The notes under the pieces were generated by a model that was given only the letters and a program-made list of their open reading frames with translations, was not told where the DNA came from and searched no databases. From Piper betle (taxonomy: Eukaryota; Streptophyta; Magnoliopsida; Piperales; Piperaceae), in the NCBI GenBank assembly GCA_033002965.1, contig JAURVB010013578.1, positions 1 through 64,000 of the forward strand: a stretch of DNA of 64,000 nt. The letters are read 5' to 3'. This document shows, piece by piece, positions 23,624 to 36,200 of the stretch (the stretch's first letter is position 1; every line of letters begins with the position of its first letter). Both the position numbers and the translations under genes were made by a program.

Positions 23624-25809
23624 TTATAGACATGAAGATGTTGGAATATTAACTTCATCAACATAATCATCAATATCTTCCCATTCTTCTATATTCATTG
23701 TTCCAAATAAATTTGATGATGAACTTTGTTGTTTCCCTATAAGTAAGAAATATAGTAAGAAAAATATACATATAAAAAAATACATCAAAAATAGAAAATG
23801 AATAGATATAAAATATGGATTACCTTCATATTCACTCCTCAACCAATTTTGGGCACATATCAAAGCTTCAAGTGTTTTTGGGCTCAAACTATTCCTAGTT
23901 GATCCAATTGTTTGTTCTCCAATACAAAATGCGGATTCGGAGGCGACTATTGACATAGGAATGACTAAAACATCTTGAGCAATTTTTCCCAAAATAGGAT
24001 ATTTTACTATGTTCAATCTCCACCATGACAATATATCGAATTGCTCATCTACTCCATCCACAAAAGGAATAGTTGGTTTATCAAAATAATTCTCTAAATC
24101 AGTTCATGTTGGCTCCTTTGATGAACATTCCATAATCAACTTACTTACTCCTTGCAATCTCCTACTTAAGCCTCCAATAGGACGAACATTTGATGAACTT
24201 TCAATTTCAATAATGGGCTTATTTGAGATACATCTAACTCTAGATTTCATAACACTTGAATAAACATTATACATGTTTGTCAAATATTGTTTCACTTTTG
24301 TGACCATATCGTCTCCCTCTTCCTTGTTAATCGTGTGAAAATAGTACACAACAAAAGTCATTTTTGATCTAGGGTCCAAAATCAAAGCAATTGCCAACAA
24401 CATATTTTCTTCTTTCCAATATTTATCAAACTATTTCAACATTGCATTTCCCATTGATGACATCAAATATGATTCACTACTACACCATTCCATCAATTGA
24501 AGCTTGAGCTCACAAATCATGTTGAAAAAAATATTTGATGTAGGATACTTAGTGCCGGAAAAAATTTCGGTTAACTCATAAAATGGAGCCAAACATTCAT
24601 GTATCACTCTTAAATCTTCCCATTCATCCTCAAAAGGACATATAAAATTCACATCAAAGCAACTATAACGTTCAAAAACATCTTTGAAATCTAAAGCCAC
24701 ACCGATCATTTTGTAAGTAGAATTCCACCTAGTTTTCACATCAAGCACTAAAGAATGTTTAGGTGCATTCAATTGGCTTGCATATTTGTAGAAACAATCA
24801 CTCTTTATAGTTGAACCTTTAATATATTTCACACATTCACGAACCTTCTCTATAGACTTAGCAGTCTCATTCAACCCATCTTGAACAATTAAGTTCAAAA
24901 CATGAGCACAACATCTCACGTGAAAACAATCACCTGCAAAATTTGGACTTCTACTTGAGAAAAAAGACTTTATTTCTTTGGCTGCTCCATCATTTGCACT
25001 TGCATTATCAAATGCAACTGTAAAAACCTTTTTATCAAGTTGCCACTCACAAATTTTACTAATAAGACACTTGGCTATGCATTCTCCAGTATGCCGACTT
25101 TCAACTTTGGCAAAATTTAATATTTTTTTTGCAATTTCCAATTTTCATCAATAAAATGAGCTGTCAAAACAATATAAGCAATATTCTGTGAAGATGTCCA
25201 AATATCACTGGTAAAACTAATTTGACTCTTAACTTTTTCCAAAATGTCAAACACATTTTTTCTCCTTTTCATAAATTCCAAGACAATCTCTTGTAATTGT
25301 CCTCCTAGAAACCATCACAAATTGCGGTTGCAAGTTACTAACCCACCTTCTAAATCCTTCATGTTCCACAATTGAAAACGAATACTCATGCAAGATAATT
25401 GCCTCGGCCAATTCTAATCTACTCCTTCCTTGATCAAATTTCCAAACTTCTATTTTATTGTCTCCATCCTTTTTCACTCCCATCTTGAAAATTTGTTGCC
25501 CAATATCACCACTTATATTTTTTGTCCTCTTCATTTTAAAATTAGGGCATTTCCCTTCAACATGCCTCCATAAATGAGTAGTTCCATAACTTCCGGCTCC
25601 CTCAAACTTCTTTTCACAATAATGACAAATAGCAAATGTTCCATTCTTCTCATATTTCTTATCAAAATAGGCCCATACACCGGATGCCATTTTCCTTTTT
25701 TTGATAATGCACCATCTGGAGATTCTCCTTCTTTAGCAATCGAATTTTTGTTATCTTTTCCATCTCCACTTTGTTCATTTACATTTAGTAATGAACTTGC
25801 ATGATCCAT
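23624..25809 (-). pseudogene. hAT transposase (RICESLEEPER/DAYSLEEPER-type), decayed
   Basis: The start is MDHASSLL at 25809. Domains in order: a BED zinc finger (25690 downward, C-x2-C with H-x4-C), the TSDIWTS motif whose Asp is at 25204-25206, FDNASAND with the second Asp at 25007-25009, the conserved CCAHVLNLIVQDGL and DVKTRWNSTY blocks, and the C-terminal dimerisation domain (24061-23850, ILSWWRLN...YPILGKIA...ASESAF). A probable 87-bp intron (23737-23823, GT-AG) precedes a last exon ending DEVNIPTSSCL. Defects: single-base shifts at three A-runs (reverse strand of 25696-25702, 25256-25261 and 25123-25130) and in-frame stops at 24431-24433 (TAG) and 24104-24106 (TGA). Length and order fit a near-complete transposase, which would cut and paste the element by binding its ends. 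Confidence 0.9.
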
Positions 25810-26099
25810 CTGTGAAAAAAAATCAAATTATAAATATAAAATGTTATAACTAGTATAAATCAATTCTATTTATAAAAGTGGTATCAACAAATATTATTAA
25901 TTGACACTTTGACAGTACCTATTCTTTCCAAGATGCAAATTTCCTTCACCAAAGCACAAATTTTTATAGCTCAATCACTGCATAATTTCATTAGTATAAA
26001 ATTTTTTTACATTATCATCCAAGTATAAATAATCTAACTTTATAAAATAATAAGAATTAATCCTAGATATAAAATAAATTAAATTTAGGATAAATTAAG

Positions 26100-26530
26100 T
26101 GATATATACGCTGCGGCAACGGGTGGCGGCAACGGGCGGCGGTTCGACGGAGTCCGGCGGCGTCGCGGTGGCAGTCCGGCGGCAGAGGCAGGGCAGACGA
26201 GGCACTGAGGCAGGCAGTGACGGAAGTTTAGGGTGGCGGTCCGGCGGAGGCAGGCGGCGGCGGAGGCTGGAGCGGCGGAGGCGGGAGCGGTGGATGCAGG
26301 GCAGCCGAGGCAGGCGACGGTGGATCTTCACACGGCGAGCAGAGGGTGGCGGAGACACGAGCAGATGGTGGCGGTCCGGCGAAGGCAGGTGGCAGCGAAG
26401 GCTGGAGCGGTGGACGCAGTGTGCAAAGGTGGCAGAGCGGAGGCAGCGTGTCGCGACGGTGGCGGTTCGGCGGAGGCAAGGGAGGGTGGGTGAGGGCGGC
26501 AGAGGGCGGGGGAGGGCGGCGGCGGCCTAT
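26100..26530. repeat. GC-rich low-complexity tract in the hAT 5' region
   Basis: Composition changes abruptly from AT-rich to GGCGGAGGC-type repeats. A diverged duplication is visible: GCGGTCCGGCGGAGGCAGG near 26236 recurs as GCGGTCCGGCGAAGGCAGG near 26372. Several overlapping frames are open on both strands, as expected of such composition. I do not consider any of them a gene. It lies upstream of the transposase start. Confidence 0.7.
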
Positions 26531-26607
26531 GAACAGTGGTTTTTTTTGTTAGGGTTTAGTTTCTTTGTTAGGGTTTAGAAGTTTGGTTTTGATTTTGGAC
26601 CGTCCAC

Positions 26608-26917
26608 GGACATTGTTCGAGCCCGACGGACAAGTCGGACATTAACTCGGTCGGACAAGTTTTGTCCGATAAAATTTCGGACAAACACGGACAATAACTT
26701 GTCCGACGTCCGTCCGACCGATGCCCACCCCTAGCCCTAGTCGCCGGTAACAGTGCATGAAAGCGGACATCGTTCGAGCCCGACGGACAAGTTGGACATT
26801 AACTCGGTCAGACAAGTTTTGTCTAATAAAATTTTGGACAAACACGGACAATAACTTGTCCGACGTCGGTCCGACCAATGCCCACCCCTAGCCCTAGTCG
26901 CCGGTAATAGTGCATGC
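26608..26917 (-). repeat. 157-bp tandem duplication of the hAT right end plus flank
   Basis: Unit 1 (26608-26764) and unit 2 (26765-26917) each hold about 126 bases of hAT end, the terminus GCCCACCCCTA, the duplication GCCCTAGT and flanking GTCGCCGGTAA. There are therefore two consecutive hAT right ends, at 26733 and 26890, each followed by GCCCTAGT (26734-26741 and 26891-26898). Confidence 0.85.
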
Positions 26918-27376
26918 AAGTGGTGACCTCAGCTCACTTGTGGTTACCGTGCATGTTGTTGCACAAGTCGGGGAAGTGTGGGGAATGAGGAATGAAGGGC
27001 TAGGGAGGGTTGCTGAAGGTTGTCGCCTGAGTTGGTGGCCGGCAGCAACACTTGCAAGGCTGTGGCAGAGGGTGGTTGGAGGAAGGGAAGGAAGAGGAGG
27101 CAGGAAAGGAGGTTGGGGTGAGGCGGCGGCTACAACGAGGGTAGTCGCTGGGGTGGTGGTGGCTGGAGGCTGCGAGGGTAGTTGCCGGTGAGGGTTTGGA
27201 AGTGATGGGTAGAGCAGATTTTGGAGAAGAAGGTCGGGGAAGAAGAAGAAACAAGTTGGGGGCAGTTTTGTAAATAAATCTTAACTCATTCCCATCTCGA
27301 GTCAATAATAATAAATAAACTCTAAAAAAATATAAAATAAATATGACAAAATACTATAAAATAAATTGTTCTCATT
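26899..27376 (+). repeat. LTR-B copy 2, middle part
   Basis: It continues the GC-rich core of LTR-B after the hAT and matches 7800-8240, including GGCAGTTTTGTAAATAAA and the ATAATAATAAATAAA stretch. It is cut by the solo LTR at 27382. The frames at 26910-27305 are GC-rich chance frames. Confidence 0.7.
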
Positions 27377-27381
27377 AAAAT

Positions 27382-27406
27382 TGTAAAGACAGTGAAAATA
27401 ATGATG

Positions 27407-27444
<38 letters not shown>

Positions 27445-30306
27445 TGGACGTGGGCGGTCCGGAAAGGACCAAACGTGGTCCGGGAAGGACCGAACGTATT
27501 ATATTCTCTTCCCGATTAATTATTTACCCATTTTATTATTTACCCAGTTAAATGAAATACGGCTGTAGGGGTGTTTTCACATACCCTAGCCATCATTTTC
27601 ATTTTTATAAATTTTTAAAGAGGACGTCATTTTTCACATACAGGTGCAGGGGTGTATTCCTCACCTTAGCCGCCTAGTTCTCCTCTTCCTTGCCAGTGCT
27701 TCTTCCTTGCTTGGGTATCCTTCCTATCTCCTCTTCTTAATTTTCTTACATGCATATTCTTTTTAATTTATAATAAGTTTGTTAATCATGTAACTAAAGT
27801 CTGAAATCAACAAGAAAGAAAAGAACTAACCTGAAACTGGAAATCCCGTCCATGGCTGACAAGTGGAAATTGTTGGCAAGATAGGCGACTGTAAACGAGT
27901 TTGCAAGGTAGTCCCTCACACCCCGATGACCTCTCTTGTTGCTGGGTCGAAGGGAAGGCTCGTCGTATCCATGGTTTCCATGTGGTGGCAGAATGACAGC
28001 TAGTTGTGGGCGGAATTGCAAGGGGGATGAAGATGATGGCGATCCTCTGAAATTGATACTGTAATGGAAGCTTCAGAGGGTAGACGCTGGTTGTTTTTCG
28101 TTGTCAACATCATGGGTTCCATCACAACAGTTCAGGCCTTCGGAACAGTCCACAATGGATGACCTTCTCACTTGAATTCGTGGCGGTGAAGTGCAGAAGT
28201 GGGGAGAACGACTATACTCCAAGCAACATCCAAAGGTGGCTGATCCTTACTGTTTTGAGGCCGGCCTGAGGTCGTGAAACATCTGAATTGGAGAAAGGTG
28301 CAAGAAAGGAGGGGTCTTGAGGCTGGGAGAAGAAGAATAGGCCAGGAGTTGGGCACCATGGTGCAGGACATGCTCGCCTTGGATAACGGCTATAAATCAC
28401 GAATCTTAGGTCTCAAATGTGGTTGCCGGAGAATATTGAAGTTGATGGAGGACATAAATTTGGGTTGGGTGCCAAGATAAGGGTTGGAGAAGAAGGAAGT
28501 GGGCTGTTTTTGGGTGCAAGATGAAAGTAGAAAAGAGAAGAACGTTGGGGAAGAAGAAGATAGCAGTTTTGTAAATATGGGTTGACTCAATACGGATTAG
28601 AGTTAAAAAATAATACTAACTCTTAATAAATCTATAAAAATAATTATTCTAATGGGTTATGGGTAAAGTTACTAAACTAATTAAATATTATATGAAATCT
28701 CCACAAGTAATAAAAATACGGTAATGATAAACGGTTGATAATTAATCGGCGTAATACAAATGATTAAATTAAATCGGAGGGTTATAAGTAATTAATAAAT
28801 AAAGATTTTACCTTTACCATATTAAATTTAATATTTGGTAAATAAAGTGAATATTTTAATAATGAGTCGGTAATGTAGAAAATGAGTTATTAAACTATAA
28901 TCAGGTAAAAATCACAAGCGTTGAACCTAAATAACATCATGAAAATAAATAAAATATGAAACTTATTTAGTTGAATAATTTTAAATAGTTGTATTAGATA
29001 TATTTTTGAATTAGAATAATAAAAATTATTTTAAATAATTTAATCGAACAACTTAATTAATTAAATTGCTATGAATAATGTAGTGATTAAAAAATTATAA
29101 CTGTAAACTAAATCATCAAGATCGTAGTTAAGTAATTATCATCTCAAAGGAAAAAATACTAATAATAGTAATTAAATACTTGTTTATCAATTAATAATTA
29201 TTTTATCATTTGTTAAGTGTGAATTATAATTTAGATAATTAATTTAAAATGTACAGTATGATTTAAATAATTATGTCACATGAATAATTTAATATTTAAT
29301 ATTGTTGAATTATAATCATGATATATATTAGTCGTTTAGTTGTATGCATTTCTACTCGAATAAAATTATACTTATGTACAATTTTATGTTATTGTACAGA
29401 TTAGGATCATTGGTCACAATTAGAGGTTCATTTACAAACTATCCAAGTCCGTATAATTATTTGAAATGTTGTATTTTCCCTTTTTGGCAGCCATGGTCGG
29501 CCTGAGCCCAGATTCGACCACCATGCGCTAGAATGCAATCGGGGTCAAGGAATTGACTCAGTCCGACACGGGGCCGCACCTTTAAAATTACTATATGGGA
29601 GTCTTGGTTGACTAGAGTGTTTGACCACCGTGCACTAGAATGCAACTGAGGTCGACTCAATTCGGCACAAGTCAACCCTAAAAGATTGAACACTTGGCCC
29701 CATGCAGAAAGGGGCAACAGGGCGCAATGGCGCAAGACGGCTCATTATGTACTTGTGATACCGCGAGGGTGAGTCAATGGTAAACATTAATAACTATAGA
29801 CCGTGGGCCACGTAGTGTGTGTGTGCATGCATGGGATGGTAGCTGGATGGGGTGGCCACCCCTCACAGCATACAACGAGCTCGGCATAGGCTCATAACAA
29901 CTAAAAGACTCTTGAAACAATAATAGGGATTTTATTTACTTGTTTCATTTAATTATGCGGCTTAGTGGTTTTATCACTAACGCGGAATTGCCTCCGCAAG
30001 TGAGCAGCTTTGGACTAAAGAATAGAAGTGTGGTTGGTGGCTCTTTTACCAACCTAGGTATGGTGAATCGATAATAAATTGACTTCCTTTTTACCCTCTT
30101 GTGTTATAATTGTGGCTATGGGAAATGGTCCGAGACTATGGGACAGTTATTTTATATATTGTCACATGCTATCAGAACATGTTTTATTTTTATAATTTAA
30201 AAATTCTAGACTTGTTGGTGTATTACAATTTATATTCTGGAATGTTATATTTACAACAAATTATATTTTTAAGTAACACCCGGTCCGGTTTGGGCGGGTC
30301 GTTACA
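27382..30306 (+). repeat. Tekay-like solo LTR, duplication AAAAT
   Basis: It runs from TGTAAAGACA to GGGTCGTTACA (2925 bp). AAAAT flanks both sides (27377-27381 and 30307-30311). No internal sequence remains, so it is a product of LTR-LTR recombination. It contains an (ATA)n tract at about 27411-27444 and a GC-rich core (27840-28560) of the same type as the 39606 copy. The pre-insertion form of the site is seen in LTR-B copy 1 near 8235-8260. Confidence 0.95.
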
Positions 30307-30311
30307 AAAAT

Positions 30312-30625
30312 AAAATAACATCTTCTAGACCTACTAACCCACCTAAAAATCCTATCTAACTCATCCTAACACAGTAAAGAGCCTAATTCTAATTTCTACG
30401 GCCTAATGCATGAAATAAAATAAAATAAAAATCTAGCATACTGTCATATATTTTTAACTCATTTCCCTGCTATGTTATTGACATTATCATCATATACCCG
30501 AGGACACTCGACCCATATGGCTCATAAAACATGCTCCGCCTCAGCTCCGCGCACGTGTTCTAAAACTGGCTCAACTCGGACTGATGGTTGATCTGAATTA
30601 TTAATGAGTATAAAACCCTGACTCG
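30312..30625 (+). repeat. LTR-B copy 2, right part
   Basis: Resumes after the solo LTR and matches 8245-8558 (AAAATAACAT, CCTATCTAAC, CATTATCATCATA) to the end ATAAAACCCTGACTCG. Confidence 0.75.
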
Positions 30626-30654
30626 TGTGACGAGCACCATAGGTGGGAAGTCTT

Positions 30655-33225
30655 AAGGGTGTTTGAGACTTGGTTGAGTTAGGATCCTTAGCACTTATTA
30701 CTTGTGTAGGAGTGCTTGTAGGAGGCTCTAAGGGTACTTGGAGTACAAGCTTCCTTGGCACTTGGAGGAGTGCTTGTGAAGGAGTCCTAAGCTCGGTTGT
30801 TTGTAAGGATACAAGTGGTTTGCCTAATATAGTTACAGAAAATCTACTCATCGAAAAACTTGATGAGTTACAAGAAAGGATGTACCAAGTTAGGAACCTC
30901 TTTAAAAATTTGTGTGTTTGCTCGCCCTTCTCTTTAATTGTGATTATACTTATTTTATTATACACTTGTTTGTGCACTTACCTTCCTTGAGCTTGACCTT
31001 GGTATGGCCAGACAGTTAAGATATTACAAGGCCGAGGCCACTCTACTACTTTTATAATTAGACTTGATGACCAACACAAGTAATAACTTGGAATAGGACT
31101 TGAAGTTGAAGTGCCTTCCACACACACACCAAATTGTTTGTGTTGCACATTTGGTCTAACAAGCATATTATGTACAACTACCTGATTATTTAAATTGTTT
31201 TCGCTACTAATTGTCCACCCTTGTGATCTTTATAAGGCCTTAAGGATTGTGGCAACTATCGTTTGATAAGAGATTATAGTTAGCCTCCATTAGTGCACTT
31301 TTAAAAGCTTGAAACATGAAGATAGCGCATGAATCTACACTAATTATATGTTTTAATTGAGATTACTAACCACTTCTTCCATGAAATGCATAGAACTCCG
31401 CACCAAACTGCCTCACACAGTCTCCAACAAAATTGAGAGAGGTGGCGATTAGAGAAAGAAAGTAGAGAGAGGACAGCCAGAGAGAGAGACACTAGAGAGG
31501 GAGAGCAGTTAGGACTTCAATTTACAAAAGTGAAAGATCGATCTCCTTATGCCTCCTTATATACTCTAGGCCTTCTACACACCCTAGGGCATCTTCCTCC
31601 AAATCGTAGAGACTAAACTACCCTTAAACTCCTACATGATGCCTAAGTGGCAACGCCGTCCACATTCAATGATTGTCTCTTACCATAGCTCAAAACTTGA
31701 TCGTTGGATATTAGATAATGCTAGACTTCCACTTATATCACATGTACATATAAAAGAGTGCCTCAGCCCACATTAAATTCAAACCCTAGTCGAACTTACT
31801 ACTTTCTATTATGGATATGGAATTTGTTCACATTTGACCTTGTTCAACTTGTCCACCAATGGTGAAATATTGTCCGACTAACAAAGCTGTAGGGATTTTA
31901 CTTGATCATTGGTTCCCTTTCTTGGTGACGCTTTTGACAAAGATCTTATTTATCCAATTTCAATATAATTTAATATAAAAATATATAATTCAATGTATCT
32001 TTAATTAGTTTAGACTAACATATAAAAAAAATTTTATGTACTGGAAAATAAAGAATTTACTACGGCTAGATCCAACCCAAGAGAAAGAAATTAAAAATAA
32101 ATAATATTAATAAAGAGACTAGATATTAAAAAATAATTAAGTAATGGTGGAGAAAAACTGCAATTTTATATTTGTTTACCATGTTCCAACTGTAAAAAAA
32201 TATATTAATGACAAAAAAAACAAAGTGGAGTATCCCTATATATATATATATATATATACTGCTGCTATACAACAGCACATCTCAACGGAGCTACTACTTG
32301 ATTATTTTATGGTGTATGACTTTAATTTTCTTATTACAAGATTAATTTGAGCACTTTCAAATTTAATAATGAGCCATCACCCCTCAGGTATATTTTCTCT
32401 TTATTATTTTTTTAAAAAATGAATAAACAACATGAAAGAACAAATTGAAAAAGAAATTCAATCCATACATTTACAGCCTCCTCTGTGATTCGGAATATCC
32501 AAAGCTTCATTGACGCCACAAATTGTTCCCCAACTTGGTTTTGAATGGGGCCAGGTGTCTCCATCCATGCATATTCTAAAGACGGTTTAGAGATACAAGT
32601 TGGAGGGTGGCGAAGGATCACATTATCATCATCTTTTAGCTCAATATGTACAAGGATATGATAAAAGATTGGTTGGTTTTCTGTTGTTCTGCATTGATTG
32701 GTTGGTTTTCTGTTGTTCTGCATTATTACTTGTCTGACTGTGGTTTCCATCATTTTGTTACGTTTATGTGTCCTATTCTTGCACCCTATCCATCTCACAT
32801 TTGTTTAAATCTAACCCAAGATTGTGAATTGTGATGACATTTATTAAAAGAAAACAAAAAGATAGTGAATTGTGTTGGAATCGTCGAGTCAGAGTTGGAT
32901 GTCGGCTTCCATATGTAAGTGTTACATGGTCTAATTATTGTCGTTGATGTTTGGCTTGAGTTTCAAATGCTTGTCACTTCAGGCCAAGATGGGTTGGTTT
33001 TATTTAGCACTATCGGCAAATTAATTAGGGTTACGATCATGAAAAGTGAGCCCCATCCGAATAAGGAATTCAAACTTATGTTATTACCCATCCAAAAAAG
33101 GAATTCAAGCTTATGCTATTAGTTAAGATAAGTAGTAAGGAATCCTAATGTATCTAATTAATTAAATAACTAGAAGTGTACAAATCAAATATATGATAAA
33201 ATATAAATAAGATAAAAACTTATCT
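30655..33225. repeat. Repeat G copy B
   Basis: It aligns with 17782-20130. It keeps the reverse-strand TATA box (31556-31563), the CT-rich leader-like stretch and the short reverse frame (30978-31166). Copy B has a 30-bp tandem duplication near 32665-32725 (TTGGTTGGTTTTCTGTTGTTC) and about 120 bases near 32800-32920 that copy A lacks. The reverse frame 32412-32798 includes a stretch (HIELKDDDNVILRHPP) whose nucleotides are also conserved in copy A. It contains a (TA)n tract at 32238-32260. Confidence 0.7.
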
Positions 33226-36200
33226 TGCGGCCGAATAATTTGATAGACAAGAGTTACCACCCTTATATGTTAAGACTTGATCACTAGGAAAGAGTTTGAT
33301 TTCTACTACCTATCTTCCTTCTCCTTAGAAACATCGTAATTTTTGATTCTTTCTCTTTTTTGTGGTTGAGAAAAAGGCGTAATATTTATATGTTTTTCCA
33401 TCATTACATCAAATTAAGGGATAGGATAAATATCAATAAATAATATTTGATTAACTTGAGACTAAATCCAAATTAATCTCTTAATTGATTTGGTGAGTCC
33501 ACCCATTATGGGTGTCTCTATCAAAAAATATACAAACACATAATAAGGTAAAAGTGTGTTACCAACTCATGGGCACTACCAAATCACATCGCCTGCTCGT
33601 AGAGGAAAATGCGTGATAGTGTTCTAAAAATGTTTTTCATAGGAGAAGTAAGTTGAGTGACCTTCGAGTACAACCGAATGTAGTAGCTCAAACTATGCAT
33701 ATGTTAGGGGTACATAATAACTTATATGCAATAGTTGTTACCCAGCTTATTATTGAAGATGACATATCCCTCAAATTATTTTACTTCACTACTTGTATAT
33801 ATATTATTGAGTCACAAAAACTTTATATTGGCCTAGAGTTAGATATAATTTATAAGTCTTCATTTCACACTCACATTACTTTTAATATACAAAATGATGA
33901 TTTTCCTATACATGCCCTTTATCACCTAATTATCATGGCTATAGGTAACAAACTAAAGAAAGAATCAAAGTTTTGCTCTCTCAAATATAATTGAAAGTAA
34001 CGAAGAGTATTGAGAAGCAGTTCTACTTTGAGGATCTTACTAGGTGGAGAAACATGGATCATTCTCTCACTCTCTTGTTGGTTGAAATAACACATGTGGT
34101 ATGTTATATATGTTATGATGGATAGATATTCGTATATAAAATAACTCACATAGAGTGTATGTTCTTTATCAACACCATATGATTTAAGTCTAATTACCAC
34201 TCAGGTAATTGACTAAGACAACTAGGACAATTACAACTAATGCAACTGTCAATGCCTCATGTTTCGTTATATAAGATTATAGCTATGGGAAACCACATTA
34301 ACCATTTTCGAAAATGGTCTCATCTCTCAATACTACTCAAGTATTAGAGGTGAATGCTTGGTGAGAAAGTCATTCATCTCATTTGACATACTATAGGCGA
34401 ATATAGGCGAATACTCAGTGAGAAAGTCATTCATGTCATTTGACATATTATTCTTTTTGTTAGTAAACATACATTATACAAAATCATTGCAAGTTTTGAC
34501 GAATACATCATCAATATTGTATGTTAACTTTAACATCTCAAATATTATAAGAAAATATCATTTATATATCTCAACAAATAAGACCTTTTTATATGATAGC
34601 ATAAACTTTTATCAAATAAAGTTCTTAAAAGTAATACTATTCAAAATATCATTTATTTAGTGCATGAGAATAAAAATATTACTTTGTTGCACCAATATGA
34701 TTGTATCATATCAAAATGAAATAATTCCTTAATAGTGAATAAAACTATTATAACTAAATTATTTCAAACTGCACTATCTTGTAGAACACTAAGGTCTACA
34801 TTAAAAACAAAACACTAAATCAGGCATCTATTGTGAATAATATAACTCAACATATAAATTATATTTTTATCAATGAAATGATTTGCATTATTAAGATTTG
34901 TGCCTAATTAGTTTTAAACAAGTAATTTATTTGCAAATCTAACATATATGCAGTTTTATACATATAAGGCTATGAAAAATTTTTAAAAAACTTTCAAATA
35001 TTCATGCCTATTTATTAATGATATCTTTCCTTTACCCTCAATAACCAATTAAAACAAATTGCTTAATTGAAATAAACTTAATTCCTCACTTACACTTATT
35101 AATTGAAATAAGTATGAAAGTTACAAAGTAATTTAGACTTCTACTACTTGATGCCTATAAATACGTCATCAAATGGAACTACAAGGGTACTCTCAAATCA
35201 ACTTAAACTGAAGTAGAGTTGAGAATTTGAGTTCTGAATCTAGAGCCTTTTTTACTATGTGATTGAACTTCTATCTATGGGGCCAAATTTTATTTAGATG
35301 CAATTCCGTTCTAAGGTATATTTTTTATGTTCTAGATTATTAAACTCAAAGCACACGAAGTGTATGATTAGACAAGAAAAGAAATGTGTGAAAAGGACTC
35401 CATTATATGTAGATTAGATGCAAACAAGCTAGTTGTTCATATTTTATGTATTAATGTCATAAAGTGAAAAGTGAGCAACAGATTAAGTAATTCTGGCATC
35501 ACAAAGGCGAGGAAATTAGCGATGTTATTTACAATGAAATTCCCATGCCCAAGGGACCATCCCGTGTTTAATTTCCACGTAAGCAATTTCATTATATTGA
35601 TGATGGAATCCTTTGTTTCACGTAAAAAGAATGTTAATTAATATAAATATGTGCGGACCAAATGTTCGGATGCCTTTTAAACATTGTTTGATATATCAAC
35701 TCTTTTAATAAAAGTGAATAAAATTTCCTGTTCAAATAAAAAATAGGAGATTCAACAAAATAAAATACAAAAAACAAAACAATATTTTAAATTGGTATAG
35801 GTTTTATTATTATTTAATTAGAATTTATCTTTAAAATAAAATTCTATAATCTTGTCAAATTTAGAATTTGTCTAAAACAATGTCCATCTCTAACATTGAT
35901 CGTACATACTGTGACAGTTATGCTTAATCATATTCATAACTCGCTAGATGATATGACACTCCATTGGCTGTCTAGTTAGATCAGCCACAGACTTCGATTA
36001 AAAATAAATTATAACTAAATTATGAGATGGTAAAGATTTAATTTCTATTGTATAATAATCGGCTCAATGTCGTTCTTTTAATTTTACTTTTTAATAGCCT
36101 TCCATGAATATGAGTTGATAATCCACAGCACCTCTCATATGTATGGGTGCCCAAAATCCACAATGTCCACCTCCGTGTTCTCTTCGGTGTTCATATATAA

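Larger units (their letters stand above)
22350..26733 (-). mobile_element. hAT DNA transposon with decayed transposase
   Basis: The termini are TATTGGTGGGC on the left and, read inward, TAGGGGTGGGC on the right; two of eleven bases differ. The flanks are the 8-bp duplication GCCCTAGT at 22342-22349 and 26734-26741, the length typical of hAT elements. Subterminal arrays of GACCGA and CCGAAT words (22372-22490) and their complements on the right (26600-26722) look like transposase binding sites. Inside are a reverse-strand transposase, a possible captured host fragment (22900-23620) and a GC-rich low-complexity tract (26100-26530). The element is inserted in LTR-B. Confidence 0.9.

Noticed and set aside
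23407..23652. Targeting-peptide-like first exon (reverse MSIITASAFSTSKLSRR) for the captured fragment
   Set aside because: The ATG lies within the last codons of the hAT transposase (ending SSCL), so it need not be an independent start. Too short to assign.
26099..26578. 159-codon arginine/glycine-rich forward frame
   Set aside because: GC-rich low-complexity tract with several overlapping open frames on both strands. There is no domain, and it lies upstream of a transposase on the opposite strand.
32412..32798. 128-codon reverse frame as a host gene
   Set aside because: Part is shared with repeat G copy A, where it is broken, and part comes from a local 30-bp duplication. No domain recognised; kept only as a curiosity in repeat G.
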